A stretch of 64,000 nucleotides of DNA from Planobispora longispora (GCF_016863135.1 NZ_BOOH01000039.1:1-64000); one strand, 5' to 3'; numbered from the stretch's first letter, positions 17,145-26,049 are shown. A program made the numbers and translations. Notes: generated by a model from the letters alone, not told the origin.

Positions 17145-18056
17145 ATGCGCGCCTTCCGCTCCCAGCCCGAGCCTCCCCGCCGGGAATCCCCACGCGGCGG
17201 GCTCTCCGGCCCGGGCCTCTCCCTCCCCGGCCCCGTTCATCCCGGGCCCGCCCAGTCGGGGTTTCCCCGCCCCGGAGAGGCCCGGGCCGGCTTCCCCTAC
17301 CCCGGAGAGGCCCGGGCCGGCTTCCCTCGCCTGGGATCGCCCCGTCCCGGACCTCCCGGCTCCGGAACCGCCCGCTCCGGATCCCTCCGCCCCAGACCGC
17401 CCCGTTCCGGTTTCCTCCGTTCCGGTTTCCTCCGTTCCGGTTCCCTCCGTTCTGGATTCCTCCGCCCCGGGTTCCTCCGCCGCCGCCATCGGGTGCTCGC
17501 CACCGTCCTGGCCGCCCTGGCCGTGGCGTGCGCCATGACCGGGCTGCGGCCGGACACCGCCTCGGTGACCGTTCTCGCCGCGGCCCGCGACCTTCCCGGC
17601 GGTGTTCTGGCCGCCGCCGACGTGCGGCCGGTCGCGCTGCGGCCCGGTACGGCCCCCGACGGCGCCCTCCGCCCGGGCACGCCCATCGCCGGACGGATCC
17701 TGGCCGGTCCCGCGCGCCGGGGTGAGCCCCTCACCGACGTCCGTCTCCTCGGGCCGGGCCTGCTGGCCGCCCACCGCCCCGGAACCGTCGCCGCCCCCGT
17801 CCGGGTGGCCGACCCCGAGAGCGCCCGCCTGCTGTCCCCCGGGGACATCGTGAACGTCCTGGCCGCCCCCGCCGACTGGGACGGCCCCGCCACCGCCAGG
17901 ACCGTGGCCGAGGGCGTCCCGGTCGTCGCCCTCCCGACCGGCGAGGCCGGCGGCGGAGCGCTGATCGTGCTGGCCACCACTCCCGCGCAGGCGATCGAGC
18001 TAGCCTCCGCTCAGGCCGGCGGGAAACTGTCGATCACCATCTCCACGCCCAGGTAA
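17145..18056 (+). CDS. SAF-domain protein (CpaB/RcpC-like) with repetitive N terminus
   Basis: About 303 residues. The C-terminal half is a single hydrophobic helix (RHRVLATVLAALAVACAMTG) followed by an SAF domain (VTVLAAARDLPGGVLAAADV ... GTPIAGRILAGPARRGEPL), as in Flp-pilus assembly protein CpaB. The N-terminal 115 residues are Pro/Arg/Gly-rich and are encoded by tandem DNA repeats (28-bp units at 17271-17330; 15-bp SGFLR-type units at 17407-17475). No other pilus genes are adjacent, so the partner is unknown. The true start may be downstream of the repeats. Confidence 0.7.
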   Translation: MRAFRSQPEPPRRESPRGGLSGPGLSLPGPVHPGPAQSGFPRPGEARAGFPYPGEARAGFPRLGSPRPGPPGSGTARSGSLRPRPPRSGFLRSGFLRSGSLRSGFLRPGFLRRRHRVLATVLAALAVACAMTGLRPDTASVTVLAAARDLPGGVLAAADVRPVALRPGTAPDGALRPGTPIAGRILAGPARRGEPLTDVRLLGPGLLAAHRPGTVAAPVRVADPESARLLSPGDIVNVLAAPADWDGPATARTVAEGVPVVALPTGEAGGGALIVLATTPAQAIELASAQAGGKLSITISTPR

Positions 18057-18143
18057 TAACCCGGCCGGGCCCGGGTAATGAAAAAGCTTCGCCGTACCGA
18101 CGGACATCTGTGATCAACCGGAAACCCCCTGTGAGGAGAGGCC

Positions 18144-18575
18144 ATGCTGAGCGGATTCAAGAAGTTCCTGCTCCGGGGCAACGTGCTCGAGCTCGCCGTG
18201 GCGGTGATAATCGGCGCCGCCTTCAACGCCATCGTGCAATCGCTCGTCAAGGACGTCTTCACCCCGCTGCTCGCGGCGATCGGCGGTCAGCCGCACTTCG
18301 AGAATCTGGAGATCAAGGTGGGCTCAAGCGCGATCAAGTACGGCTTGTTCCTCAACGCGTTGATCTCGTTCCTGATCGTGGCGGCGGTCGTCTACTTCTT
18401 CATCATCGCCCCGTACGAGAGGCTCACCGCCCGGTTCTCCTCGCCGGAGGAGACGACCCTGCGCGAGTGCCCGGAGTGCCTCTCCGAGATTCCCAAGGCC
18501 GCCGTCCGCTGCTCCCACTGCACCGCCCAGATCTCCCCGTTGATCGATCAGAAGGCCGATCAGGACCAGAGGTGA
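18144..18575 (+). CDS. mscL: Large-conductance mechanosensitive channel MscL
   Basis: 143-residue osmotic safety valve. The N terminus MLSGFKKFLLRGNVLELAVAV and first pore helix with GAAFNAIVQSLVKD are diagnostic, and the second helix is at about 70-95. The cytoplasmic tail carries CPEC and CSHC, a zinc-ribbon-like addition found in many actinobacterial members but absent from the E. coli protein. GAGGAGAG precedes ATG 18144. Confidence 0.95.
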   Translation: MLSGFKKFLLRGNVLELAVAVIIGAAFNAIVQSLVKDVFTPLLAAIGGQPHFENLEIKVGSSAIKYGLFLNALISFLIVAAVVYFFIIAPYERLTARFSSPEETTLRECPECLSEIPKAAVRCSHCTAQISPLIDQKADQDQR

Positions 18576-18617
18576 GACGGCCGGCGGGACGCGCCGGGCG
18601 TCAGAACCCGCCGGGCG

Positions 18618-19733
18618 TCAGAGAAGGGACCCGAGCTTGGGGTCGTACTCCCAGTGCCAGGGCTCGAAGGGGCTGACGTAGGCCCACTGGGGGTGGATCC
18701 AGCCGAACCTCTTGCCGTTCGCCTCGAGCCAGTTGAACTCCGGCGACCGGAAGTTCTGCACGCCTCCGCACAGGTCGACGGCGAGCCCCAGGCCGTGGTT
18801 GCTGCGTCCCGGGATGGCGGCCAGGCCCGGGCGGCGATAGTAGATCGACTGCTGCTCGGCCAGGCTCCGGTAGCTGTCCGTCACGCATATGGGCCGGCCG
18901 AACCGCTTGCGGTAGGCCTCATTCAAGCTGATGAAAGCGATCGCCGCATCCGCTCGCAGCTCGTGCCCCCGCTGCTGGAGCGGGCAGAGATAGAGCCTCG
19001 GGATCAGCCCGTTGGGGAAGTCTCCGGTCGAGGTCGCCTTCGTCGGGTTGCACCCGTTCGCCGCCTGCCCGGACTTGTCGATCTTCACGCCCAGCTTCAC
19101 GAGCGCCTGGGTCAGCGTTTTCACGATCTTGTCCGAGCGGGCCTTGAGCGTCTCGATCTCGGCGTTCATCTGCGCCTCGGACAGCAGATTGTCCGCCCGC
19201 AGCTCCTGGGCCTCCGCCGCGATCCGCTCCCGCTCCGCCTGCAGGCGGCTGCTCTCCTCGAGCACCTGGTTCCGCTGGGCCACGATGTGGGTCGTGCTCG
19301 CCATGGCCCTCAGCGCGGAGGCGTCACCGTTGCCGGCCAGGAAATTCTCCAGGCCGTTGCTGCCCGACTGCTGGTAGAGGACGCCGACGAGGTCCGAGAG
19401 CGGCTGCCGTACCTGGGCGAAGGCCTTCTCCGCCTCCTGCAGCTCCCGCAGCTTGGCGGTGAGCTCCCGCTCCGAGGTCTGGATCTTGTCTCGCCGCTCC
19501 TCCAGCGCCCTGGTCGCGACCTCGAGGTCCTTGGCCGCTTTCTCGGCCTCGCGGCGGAGCTCGGTGAGGTTCTCCGGATTCCGCTTCACGACGCCCTGAG
19601 CCCCAGCGGGCGATCGCTGGGCGACGGAGGCTCGGGCCTCCCCCAGCGGCTGCCGGGCAGCGGCGGACTCCGGAAAGAGGGAAGTCATCGTCGCGACGAC
19701 GACGATCAGACCCGCTGATCGACGAGGTGGCAC
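18618..19733 (-). CDS. Secreted M15B D-alanyl-D-alanine carboxypeptidase with coiled coil
   Basis: 371-residue exported peptidase. It has a signal peptide (about 1-26, RRSAGLIVVVATMTSLFPESAAA), a long coiled coil (about 50-200), and a VanY-type domain with the zinc motif SNHGLGLAVDLCGG (about 311-324) and EPWHWEY near the C terminus. It trims D-Ala from peptidoglycan stems. The coiled coil resembles regulators of cell-wall hydrolases (for example RipC or FtsEX-linked proteins), suggesting septal or tip control, which is inference. Confidence 0.88.
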   Translation of the reverse strand: MPPRRSAGLIVVVATMTSLFPESAAARQPLGEARASVAQRSPAGAQGVVKRNPENLTELRREAEKAAKDLEVATRALEERRDKIQTSERELTAKLRELQEAEKAFAQVRQPLSDLVGVLYQQSGSNGLENFLAGNGDASALRAMASTTHIVAQRNQVLEESSRLQAERERIAAEAQELRADNLLSEAQMNAEIETLKARSDKIVKTLTQALVKLGVKIDKSGQAANGCNPTKATSTGDFPNGLIPRLYLCPLQQRGHELRADAAIAFISLNEAYRKRFGRPICVTDSYRSLAEQQSIYYRRPGLAAIPGRSNHGLGLAVDLCGGVQNFRSPEFNWLEANGKRFGWIHPQWAYVSPFEPWHWEYDPKLGSLL

Positions 19734-19864
19734 GTCTCGACCCCTCCGTTTGCAACTCGTGACCTGGGTCAGCCACGCACGTTACTACAGCTCACCGAGT
19801 GCATGAGCCAGACTCCTCAGACCCGCTATGCACTGAACGTACGATTTCGCGCGTATTTTCGGCA

Positions 19865-19950
19865 TGCTTTCCGGCGAGCACGCTCCAGTTCCAGCGAGCG
19901 CGGGTTCCCGCAACCACGCTCCGGTTCCAGCGAGCACGGGTTCTAGCGAG
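19865..19950. repeat. Short tandem repeats in carboxypeptidase upstream region
   Basis: Units of the type GGTTCCAGCGAGCACG and CGCAACCACGCTCC repeat about five times. They extend to the 3' end of the gene at 19943. No gene is supported on either strand. Confidence 0.5.
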
Positions 19951-20548
19951 CACGCTCCAGGCACACCTCCCACAACCACGTCCCCCGCCACTCCTCCGCA
20001 CAGTTCAGCTGGACACTGATCTCCAGCCCGCCCGATCCCTTCGCGGGCTTGTCCGGCGCCCGATCCACCCGAGGCTTCTCCTCCGGCCCGGGCCGCCCTT
20101 CCTCACGCGCCGCCCCCGAATCGTCGGGCGCCGTTCCCGGCCCCTCAGGCGCTCGCCGCCCCCGGGAGTCCCCACGCGTCTCCCGCGCCCCCTCAGCCCT
20201 CGGCTCCAAGAGGGCCGGCACGGCCGTGACCGCCGGAGGAACCACCCTCCGATACATCTGATCAGGCTGCAGGGGCGGCGGCGGAGGCACCAGCTTCGGC
20301 TCCGTCACCGTCACCCTGACGGGCATGATCGTGGCAGGCAACGCCACGACCGACCCCTCCCAGGGCTCCGCGTCCACGACGCCCCGCCCCGGCCCCACCC
20401 CACGTCCGGCTTCGAATCCGGCCAGCTCCGCCACGAGGAGACTCCCGGCCAGAAGCATCGGAGCGCACATCGCCACACCGAGCACCATCGGCCGCAATGC
20501 CCGCCCTCTGATCCACTTCCGCTGCCCTTTGATCACGAAGCGTGACAT
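19943..20548 (-). CDS. Hypothetical membrane-anchored Pro-rich protein, 201 aa
   Basis: Unknown function. ATG 20548 follows CCGGAGTGG. One transmembrane helix at about residues 20-42 follows a basic N terminus (KGQRKWIRGRALRP), so the bulk should be extracytoplasmic. The outer part has a Pro stretch (VPPPPPLQPDQMYRRV) and a charged disordered linker (about 115-175), ending in a small domain with two Cys (NCAEEW, WEVCLER). Probably a cell-envelope protein; not part of the mobile element. Confidence 0.55.
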   Translation of the reverse strand: MSRFVIKGQRKWIRGRALRPMVLGVAMCAPMLLAGSLLVAELAGFEAGRGVGPGRGVVDAEPWEGSVVALPATIMPVRVTVTEPKLVPPPPPLQPDQMYRRVVPPAVTAVPALLEPRAEGARETRGDSRGRRAPEGPGTAPDDSGAAREEGRPGPEEKPRVDRAPDKPAKGSGGLEISVQLNCAEEWRGTWLWEVCLERAR

Positions 20549-20692
20549 TAGCCACTCCGGCACTCCCCCCACCCATCCGCTTGCCATCCCTTTGTCACAG
20601 CTCAGCGAACCGATGACTCACAGCACCCCCACCCGCACCCCCCGATCGCACACACACTCCCCGTTTTTCGCTACTCTTACAGGTACGCCCTT

Positions 20693-20768
20693 GCCTCCGT
20701 AGCTCAGGGGATAGAGCACCGCTCTCCTAAAGCGGGTGTCGCATGTTCGAATCATGCCGGGGGCACCA
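20693..20768 (+). tRNA. tRNA-Arg (anticodon CCT), AICE-2 attachment gene
   Basis: The acceptor arm GCCTCCG pairs with CGGGGGC (one T-G). The anticodon loop CTCCTAA gives anticodon CCU for AGG codons. T-arm GCATG/CATGC surrounds TTCGAAT, and CCA is encoded. The 3' 47 nt are repeated exactly at 40368-40414, so this gene is the integration site of AICE-2 and was restored by the element. Confidence 0.96.
20720..20766 (+). repeat. attL of AICE-2 (47-bp direct repeat)
   Basis: This stretch, from the anticodon stem to the CCA end of tRNA-Arg, is identical to 40368-40414. It is adjacent to the integrase, as expected for an attL site. Flanking bases differ on both sides, so the repeat is sharply bounded. 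Confidence 0.93.
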
Positions 20769-21002
20769 TCTTGACCTTGTCATCCGCCATCTGACCTGGG
20801 AGTTCTCCCCGGTACGGCGTGCGCCCCTGTGCAGCCGTAGGCCATCGTGAGCGGCCCTGAGTCGCCGTTCACGGAATATACACGGGATGATCTTGAAGAG
20901 TCTCGGCTAGTTCGACGCACAAACAAGCCTTCCCTTGGCTCATGAACTGATGGTGAAGCAGCACGGCCAACTCGCCCATGACCGAGTGATCACAATCGCC
21001 AC

Positions 21003-21737
21003 TCAGGAGGCACAGCCGCTAATCGGCTCTTCGACACCTCCCGCTCTCAGGAAGTTGATCTGCACCTTCCCGCCCTTGGAGCGCGTCCCATAGGTCTCGA
21101 AGAGGAAATCAGCAGTCATGGCGGACGGATCAGCCCCCGGGGCCCAGTAAAGATCACCCTTGAGGACGGCCGGAGTCCAAGTCTTGGGGTCGTGCATGAG
21201 GAAGGTTGCCTGGCTGCAGGGCGAGACGGTCATCTCGAAGTTCTGTCTCGCCTTCTTGGCACCCACAAGAGACAAGATCCAAACTTTAGTAGCGGCCGGG
21301 TTGGCATTACGAATCTTGATCTTCATCCCGGCAGGATCGGAATATGCCAACACAGCCACCCGCCTAACAAAATCTGCATGCGCACGCATCTGATCGTCCC
21401 GTTGCCGTTGTTCCTCGCGCTGCATCTCTAGCTCTTGCCGCTGCACCTCCCACTGACGCTGTGTCTGCCCAGTCCACAGAGTGATCAGGAGAGCGACCAC
21501 GCCGACAACGACGCCTGCTATTTGCCCACGACCTCCCAACAGGCTTCCACGTGCAGCCATCTCAGCATGATCATGCTTGCGACTGCCTTCTTCGCCGTCC
21601 GTCGACCCCTTCGACATCGCCCCAAGAACCCCAACTACGCCAGAGGCCACCACGAAGAGCAGGAACCAGAACGGCAGCGAGCCCCATCCGAACGGTAGGG
21701 GGATGGGAGTGGTCAAAAGCTCGCCAAGGTCAGGCAC
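21003..21737 (-). CDS. Hypothetical membrane protein of AICE-2, 244 aa
   Basis: There are two membrane helices (about 18-40 and 70-92), then a Gln/Arg/Glu-rich coiled coil (about 93-120) and a beta-rich C-terminal domain of unknown family. The gene lies between attL and int, where accessory genes are often carried. It is less GC-rich than the core. No function can be assigned; a cell-envelope sensor or effector is possible. Confidence 0.55.
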   Translation of the reverse strand: MPDLGELLTTPIPLPFGWGSLPFWFLLFVVASGVVGVLGAMSKGSTDGEEGSRKHDHAEMAARGSLLGGRGQIAGVVVGVVALLITLWTGQTQRQWEVQRQELEMQREEQRQRDDQMRAHADFVRRVAVLAYSDPAGMKIKIRNANPAATKVWILSLVGAKKARQNFEMTVSPCSQATFLMHDPKTWTPAVLKGDLYWAPGADPSAMTADFLFETYGTRSKGGKVQINFLRAGGVEEPISGCAS

Positions 21738-21852
21738 TGAGCGCCCCCGCCAAGGTTCATGTTTCTTATAAGGATCTTTAAGCGTAACGGTCCGATACGC
21801 CCCCTAGTTCCGGCGGTGAGGCATCTATCATGAGCCCCGGGACATCACCCGA

Positions 21853-23220
21853 TCATGGGTCCAGCGCCCTAGAGATCTGCCCGTTGGCGCGCGTTCGCTG
21901 TCCCTCGATGCACTTCGCGTACACGCGAAGAAGCACGTCCACCCCATGGCCGGCCCGCTGGGCGACCTCGGTCGGCGGGACACCCGCATTGAGCCACAGA
22001 GAGACCGCCGCGTGCCGCAGGTCGTACGGCCGGGCCGCCAGCGGGGAAACGACCTGTTCGACGGTGAAGGCCAGCCGGCGAGCCTCTTGCCAAACGGCGG
22101 AGTAGGCCGAGGAAGAGAACGGCTGGCCCTTGCTCGTGCGGAAGAGCCTGCCGTCCTTCGCCGTGCCGTACGCCTCAATGTGCTCACGGAGGATCTCGAC
22201 GAGGACCGGAGGGATCGGGATCTCCCGCGTGTCGTCCGCGGCCCGGTGCTTGAGACCGCGCTCGTCGTGGGTCTCCCCCGAGTTGGTCCACCGCTTGTTC
22301 GCCTGTGGCCGCGCCTTCTCAAGCGTGATCATCCCCCAGCCCTCAGCCGGGAGATCGCAGTTCTGACGCCGCAGGCCCGATGCTTCCTCCGGGCGAAGCG
22401 CCGCGTAGTACATGCAGGCGAACATGGCCCTCATGCGGGAGCCGCGCGTCCGACCTACCTGCCCCACAGCCTCAATCAGCGTCCGCACCTGAACCGGGTT
22501 GACCACCGTCCGAGGGTCGATGGTGCCGGCGGCTTTCGGAGGCTTCCACTTGACCGCGTGCAGCGGGTTGACGGACAGCTTCTTGAGCTCCACCGCGGAT
22601 TCCATCATGTGGTGGAGTACGGCCCGCTTGCGCCGTACCGTGTTGGCCGCCGCCGGCTCTCCGTCGAAGCGGAGGGCGATCGCGTCGAGAGCCGAGCGGA
22701 TCACGGCCGGTTCCAGCAGCTCGACCAGGGGCAGGGACGCCGCTTCCAGCCAGCCAAACGCCGTCTTGTGCTCCGGCCGCAGTTCCCCACGCCGCTTGTC
22801 GGGCAGGAAGGCGTACTCCCTGAGTACTTCTCGGAGGTCTTCGTCATCCGGCCGGCCCGGGAGGTCCTTGGTAAGCGCCGGGACGAGAGACAGCAGCGCG
22901 TACGTCATCGTCTCGCGGGTACGAGCCGCCGAGTGGACCCAGCGGGCCGCCATGTACGACCGGGCGAAGCCGAAGAAGGTCGGTCCGACGTCGGCGGCAG
23001 GCTTGGTCATCGATGCGGGCAGGCCCGTCACCAGATCGAAGGCTTCCCCCTTCCTGGCCGCCTGCCGTAGATCAGAGACGAAGCTCTCGGCAAGCGCCTT
23101 TGTCCGAAACGTCTTCGATCGCTCCTTGCCACCGAGCTTCCAGCGGACGACGTACGAAGGCGTCTTGCTGGAGGCGTTCCGGCGGATGTCCCAGATCTTC
23201 ACGTCGTAGGAGGTGTTCAC
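21853..23220 (-). CDS. int: Tyrosine-type site-specific integrase, AICE-2
   Basis: 455-residue integrase that would recombine attP with the tRNA-Arg site. The catalytic Arg lies in MYYAALRPEEASGLRR, the second box in ARPYDLRHAAVSLW and the nucleophile Tyr in VDVLLRVYAKC near the C terminus. The GTG start at 23220 is chosen because it overlaps the xis stop (GTGA). A frameshifted copy of its last roughly 95 residues is at 42410-42698. It is not closely similar to the AICE-1 integrase. Confidence 0.92.
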   Translation of the reverse strand: MNTSYDVKIWDIRRNASSKTPSYVVRWKLGGKERSKTFRTKALAESFVSDLRQAARKGEAFDLVTGLPASMTKPAADVGPTFFGFARSYMAARWVHSAARTRETMTYALLSLVPALTKDLPGRPDDEDLREVLREYAFLPDKRRGELRPEHKTAFGWLEAASLPLVELLEPAVIRSALDAIALRFDGEPAAANTVRRKRAVLHHMMESAVELKKLSVNPLHAVKWKPPKAAGTIDPRTVVNPVQVRTLIEAVGQVGRTRGSRMRAMFACMYYAALRPEEASGLRRQNCDLPAEGWGMITLEKARPQANKRWTNSGETHDERGLKHRAADDTREIPIPPVLVEILREHIEAYGTAKDGRLFRTSKGQPFSSSAYSAVWQEARRLAFTVEQVVSPLAARPYDLRHAAVSLWLNAGVPPTEVAQRAGHGVDVLLRVYAKCIEGQRTRANGQISRALDP

Positions 23221-23408
23221 GCCGCCTCCCGGAGGGTGTCCAGCCAGGCCGCGAAGTCGCTTCGCCAAACCCGGATTTCACCGTTGGGCAGCTTGATGCA
23301 CTTGGGCGCGTGGCCGAGTTCGCGCCACCGGTAAAACGTCCGGCGGGAGAGCCCGCCCAGCTCGTCGAGAACCTGAGGGACGGTCAGCAGCTCATCGCGG
23401 CGGGTCAT
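23217..23408 (-). CDS. xis: Excisionase (helix-turn-helix), AICE-2
   Basis: 63-residue MerR/excisionase-type DNA-binding protein: LTVPQVLDELGGLSRRTFYR then WRELGHAPKCIKLPNGEIR. It overlaps the repSA stop by 4 nt (ATGA) and the int start by 4 nt, forming the repSA-xis-int operon known from pSAM2-type elements. It directs excision together with Int. Confidence 0.9.
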   Translation of the reverse strand: MTRRDELLTVPQVLDELGGLSRRTFYRWRELGHAPKCIKLPNGEIRVWRSDFAAWLDTLREAA

Positions 23409-24796
23409 CGGGCATCGCTCCCGCCGGCCGTCAGGGCGGGTAAGGCCGTACCGGTCAGCGCGGCGGCAAGGAGGGCGTCACCGGCGGAGTAGCCCTTGCC
23501 CGCGTACTCCCATTCGGTGATCACGAGGACGGTGTCCTCGTCGAACAGCGGAAGCCGTCCGGTGCTGATCTCCTCGGTGCGGACGAAGGCCGTCCGGTCG
23601 GCTCGGATGTCGCCGAGGGTGATGGAGTAGTGCCGGGACCGGGTGGAGAAGTGGCCCCGGAAGCCGAGCATGTGCGCCCAATGGATCAGCCGGAGGTCGG
23701 CCAGCTCGTCGAGTTCACCGAGGCGGAAGCATTCGGCGATGAGCCGCCGGGCGTGCTCACGCAGCGGCAGGGCGGCCAGGTCGGCGAGCGGGCTGATGCG
23801 TCGATCCAGGGTGCCGACGCATTCGGCGGCCTTGGTGGCGTACTTGGCGATGTAGCCCGCGACGGTCTGGTCTGAGAGGTCGCCGTCCATGGTGATCGGG
23901 CGGATGTCGAGCTGCGTGCCCCAGCGCAGGACCCGGGCAGGTTCGTCGGCCGACGCCGGGACGGTGACGCTTACGGCGTGGACGGCGTGCCGTACGGCCT
24001 CTGCCAGTGCCTCAGCCGTCGCCCAGGCCGGAGGCGGGAAGGCCGGTCCGCCGGGGCCGTCGAGGCGGATGACGGCGTGGAAGTGGACCACGCCGCGCCG
24101 CTGGTACTCGGCGACCTTCGCAAACGAGATCGTCAGGTGCTGGCGGAGCTCCCTCAGGGTCAGTCCCGCGATCTTGGCAAAGCGCCGGCGGAGGGCATCG
24201 GTGAAGCGCTGCCAGAGTTTCGGCGACACGGCGTTGAACAGCACGCTGCCCGCGTAGTCGTAGCAGTCGGGGCACAGCGGTTCGCCGAGGCGGGGATCGT
24301 CGGCCCCGTGCCGGGCCGTGCAGGACATGACGCGCCCGTGCGGGCACGTCGGAGCGTCGCGGCGGGCGTGGCAGGGCAGGACCTTGCCGTCCTTCTCTTG
24401 CCGGGTGTGCACGATGCCGAAGGACGGAGCGGTCAGGGTGACGAACAGGCACGGGTGAGCGGTGACAGTGGCCGGGACGCCCTTACCACCGGCCAGGCCC
24501 GCGCGGATGAGCTGGTAGGTATCGGCCCGGTAAGTCTCGGCGCAGGCCGGGCAGCGGGAGGCTCGCCGGGTCTTGCATGGCAGGTGCAGGATGCCGTCCG
24601 GCTCGTGGCGGGTGCTGTAGCGGTGCAGCAGTTCGCCGGTGGCGCGGTCGATGTGGTCGATACGACCCCGCAGGTGGATCGGCTGTCGGCATCCCTTGGT
24701 GCGGTGGATCTGGGCGGCCCATCGGGCGTAGTGTGGATCGTTCAGGCGGGTGATCATGCCTGCGATCGCGTGCGGGCGCATGTGGGTTGCGGGCAA
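23405..24796 (-). CDS. repSA: RepSA-type rolling-circle replication initiator
   Basis: 463-residue replication initiator. Several CxxC pairs form an N-terminal zinc region (CPAC, CPHG, CPDC). The HUH metal motif is in GVVHFHAVIRLDG (about 236-248) and the catalytic Tyr is probably in YIAKYATKAAE (about 312-322). It nicks the element's double-strand origin after excision to start rolling-circle replication. The order repSA-xis-int and the length fit the pSAM2 family. A 14-bp hairpin upstream (24835-24883) may control it or mark the origin. Confidence 0.92.
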   Translation of the reverse strand: MPATHMRPHAIAGMITRLNDPHYARWAAQIHRTKGCRQPIHLRGRIDHIDRATGELLHRYSTRHEPDGILHLPCKTRRASRCPACAETYRADTYQLIRAGLAGGKGVPATVTAHPCLFVTLTAPSFGIVHTRQEKDGKVLPCHARRDAPTCPHGRVMSCTARHGADDPRLGEPLCPDCYDYAGSVLFNAVSPKLWQRFTDALRRRFAKIAGLTLRELRQHLTISFAKVAEYQRRGVVHFHAVIRLDGPGGPAFPPPAWATAEALAEAVRHAVHAVSVTVPASADEPARVLRWGTQLDIRPITMDGDLSDQTVAGYIAKYATKAAECVGTLDRRISPLADLAALPLREHARRLIAECFRLGELDELADLRLIHWAHMLGFRGHFSTRSRHYSITLGDIRADRTAFVRTEEISTGRLPLFDEDTVLVITEWEYAGKGYSAGDALLAAALTGTALPALTAGGSDAR

Positions 24797-24834
24797 GATG
24801 GAGACCTCCTTTCGCTCGTTCGGGTGAAGGGATG

Positions 24835-24883
24835 GCCCCCGACCTGGCAGGCGTCTTGGCGGATGTACGGCCAGGCCGGGGGC
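24835..24883. repeat. Hairpin upstream of repSA
   Basis: GCCCCCGACCTGGC (24835-24848) pairs with GCCAGGCCGGGGGC (24870-24883) with one mismatch and a 21-nt loop. It lies between the small zinc-finger gene and repSA, so it could be an attenuator, a terminator or part of the replication origin. Confidence 0.45.
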
Positions 24884-24892
24884 GCCGAGGGT

Positions 24893-25051
24893 TCAGCAGA
24901 AGCCGAGGCCCTCGCAGTGGAGACAGATCTCTCCGTAGGAGTCGAGGCCGGCGCCGCCGCAGTGGCAGCAGATCCAGCGCTTGGGAGCAATCGGCGGAAG
25001 CGGTTGAGGGACGGGCGAGGTGATCGCCTCGTCGGTAAGGTCAGGCCGCAT
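24893..25051 (-). CDS. Small zinc-finger protein, 52 aa
   Basis: The ATG at 25051 overlaps the end of the upstream gene. The C-terminal half has a DnaJ-like double CxxC motif (CCHCGGAGLDSYG then CLHCEGLGFC). This is likely a small zinc-binding accessory protein of the repSA operon. The family is common in actinomycete elements but without defined function. Confidence 0.6.
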   Translation of the reverse strand: MRPDLTDEAITSPVPQPLPPIAPKRWICCHCGGAGLDSYGEICLHCEGLGFC

Positions 25052-25388
25052 CGGCGGCCTCCGGGGTAACGCAGCCGGAGTAACTGACGTCGGCCTGATG
25101 CTGGGCACGCCGGGCGGCCAGGACCGCCAGGGCCTCGTAGCCGACCGGGCCGAAGGTAAGACGTGCCTTGTGGTGGCCGTAGATCGTGTCTGAGGGGTCG
25201 GGCACGGTGCCGAGCAGCGCGGCGATCCGGTCGATCTCAGCGATCATCTCGGCGTCGGTGCCCCGGGTGGGGAAGTACAGGAACGTCACATCGTGGCGGG
25301 GGACGGGGACGGCCGGGTTGGCCTCCAGGAAGGCGGCCAGGTCCCGAAGTCCCTGAACGACGGCGGCTCGGTAGTCGGTGTTGGTCAT
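25041..25388 (-). CDS. Conserved AICE accessory protein, 115 aa (paralogue of 1032-1391)
   Basis: It shares GLRDLAAFLEANPAVPVPR, IAEIDRIAALLGT and FGPVGYEA with the AICE-1 protein at 1032, so this is a conserved family of the integrative elements. It is soluble, with no membrane segment or metal motif. Located between the DUF2637 gene and repSA on the core operon, a role in replication or transfer is plausible. GGAAAGGAGAG precedes ATG 25388. Confidence 0.72.
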   Translation of the reverse strand: MTNTDYRAAVVQGLRDLAAFLEANPAVPVPRHDVTFLYFPTRGTDAEMIAEIDRIAALLGTVPDPSDTIYGHHKARLTFGPVGYEALAVLAARRAQHQADVSYSGCVTPEAADAA

Positions 25389-25404
25389 CGGCTCTCTCCT
25401 TTCC

Positions 25405-26049
25405 TTAGGCGGTGTGCAGGGCGTTGAGCAGGTCTGTAGCGAGCTGATGGGACACGCCCAGCCGGGCGCGCAGGGTGTCGCGGGTGATCGGCTGGCCGTG
25501 GGTGGCGTGGTAGTCGTCGGCCACGCGCCGGGCGTAGTCGACGAGTTCGGCCGCCGGTCCGGCCAAGGCGTTCTCAACGGCAGGGACAAGCGCAGGGATC
25601 TCGGCCGGTCCGCCGGCGGCCTCCGGGGCAGAGTCCGGGATGGGTGTCGGGGACGGTTCGGGGTGAGGAGCCGAGGCGCGGCGTTCCAGCATGGAGACCG
25701 CGATCAGGAACGCGCCCGCCGGAGTCGCGGCGCAGATCCAGCCCCATACCGAGGGTTCGGCCTGGGCCAGGTTGGCGGCCAGGGACAGCATGATCCCGGC
25801 GGCCAGGACCAGGGTCGGCCAGGAGATCGGTCCGGAGCGGACGCGGCCGGTCTTCTTGTCGCGCTGGCGTTCCCGGGCGGCCATCACGCAGGTCAGATCG
25901 ATGCACACGGCCACCGCCCAGGCCATCGGCCCGGATTGCCCGTGTTCGGTGGCCGTGTCGCGGATGTGGGTGAACGATCCAGCCCCCGCGATCGCGGCCA
26001 GGATCAGGACCGGTCCGGAGTCCAGCAGCCGGCAGGCAAGGCGTCGCAT
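25405..26049 (-). CDS. DUF2637-type membrane protein (Spd-like)
   Basis: 214-residue protein with four hydrophobic segments in the first 125 residues (about 12-25, 42-58, 79-95, 101-120), then a Pro-rich linker and a C-terminal helix-turn-helix-like region (TRDTLRARLGVSHQLATDLLNAL). DUF2637 proteins accompany TraB and RepSA in actinomycete elements and are suspected spread (Spd) proteins that move DNA along the hypha. It lies between traB and repSA. Confidence 0.75.
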   Translation of the reverse strand: MRRLACRLLDSGPVLILAAIAGAGSFTHIRDTATEHGQSGPMAWAVAVCIDLTCVMAARERQRDKKTGRVRSGPISWPTLVLAAGIMLSLAANLAQAEPSVWGWICAATPAGAFLIAVSMLERRASAPHPEPSPTPIPDSAPEAAGGPAEIPALVPAVENALAGPAAELVDYARRVADDYHATHGQPITRDTLRARLGVSHQLATDLLNALHTA

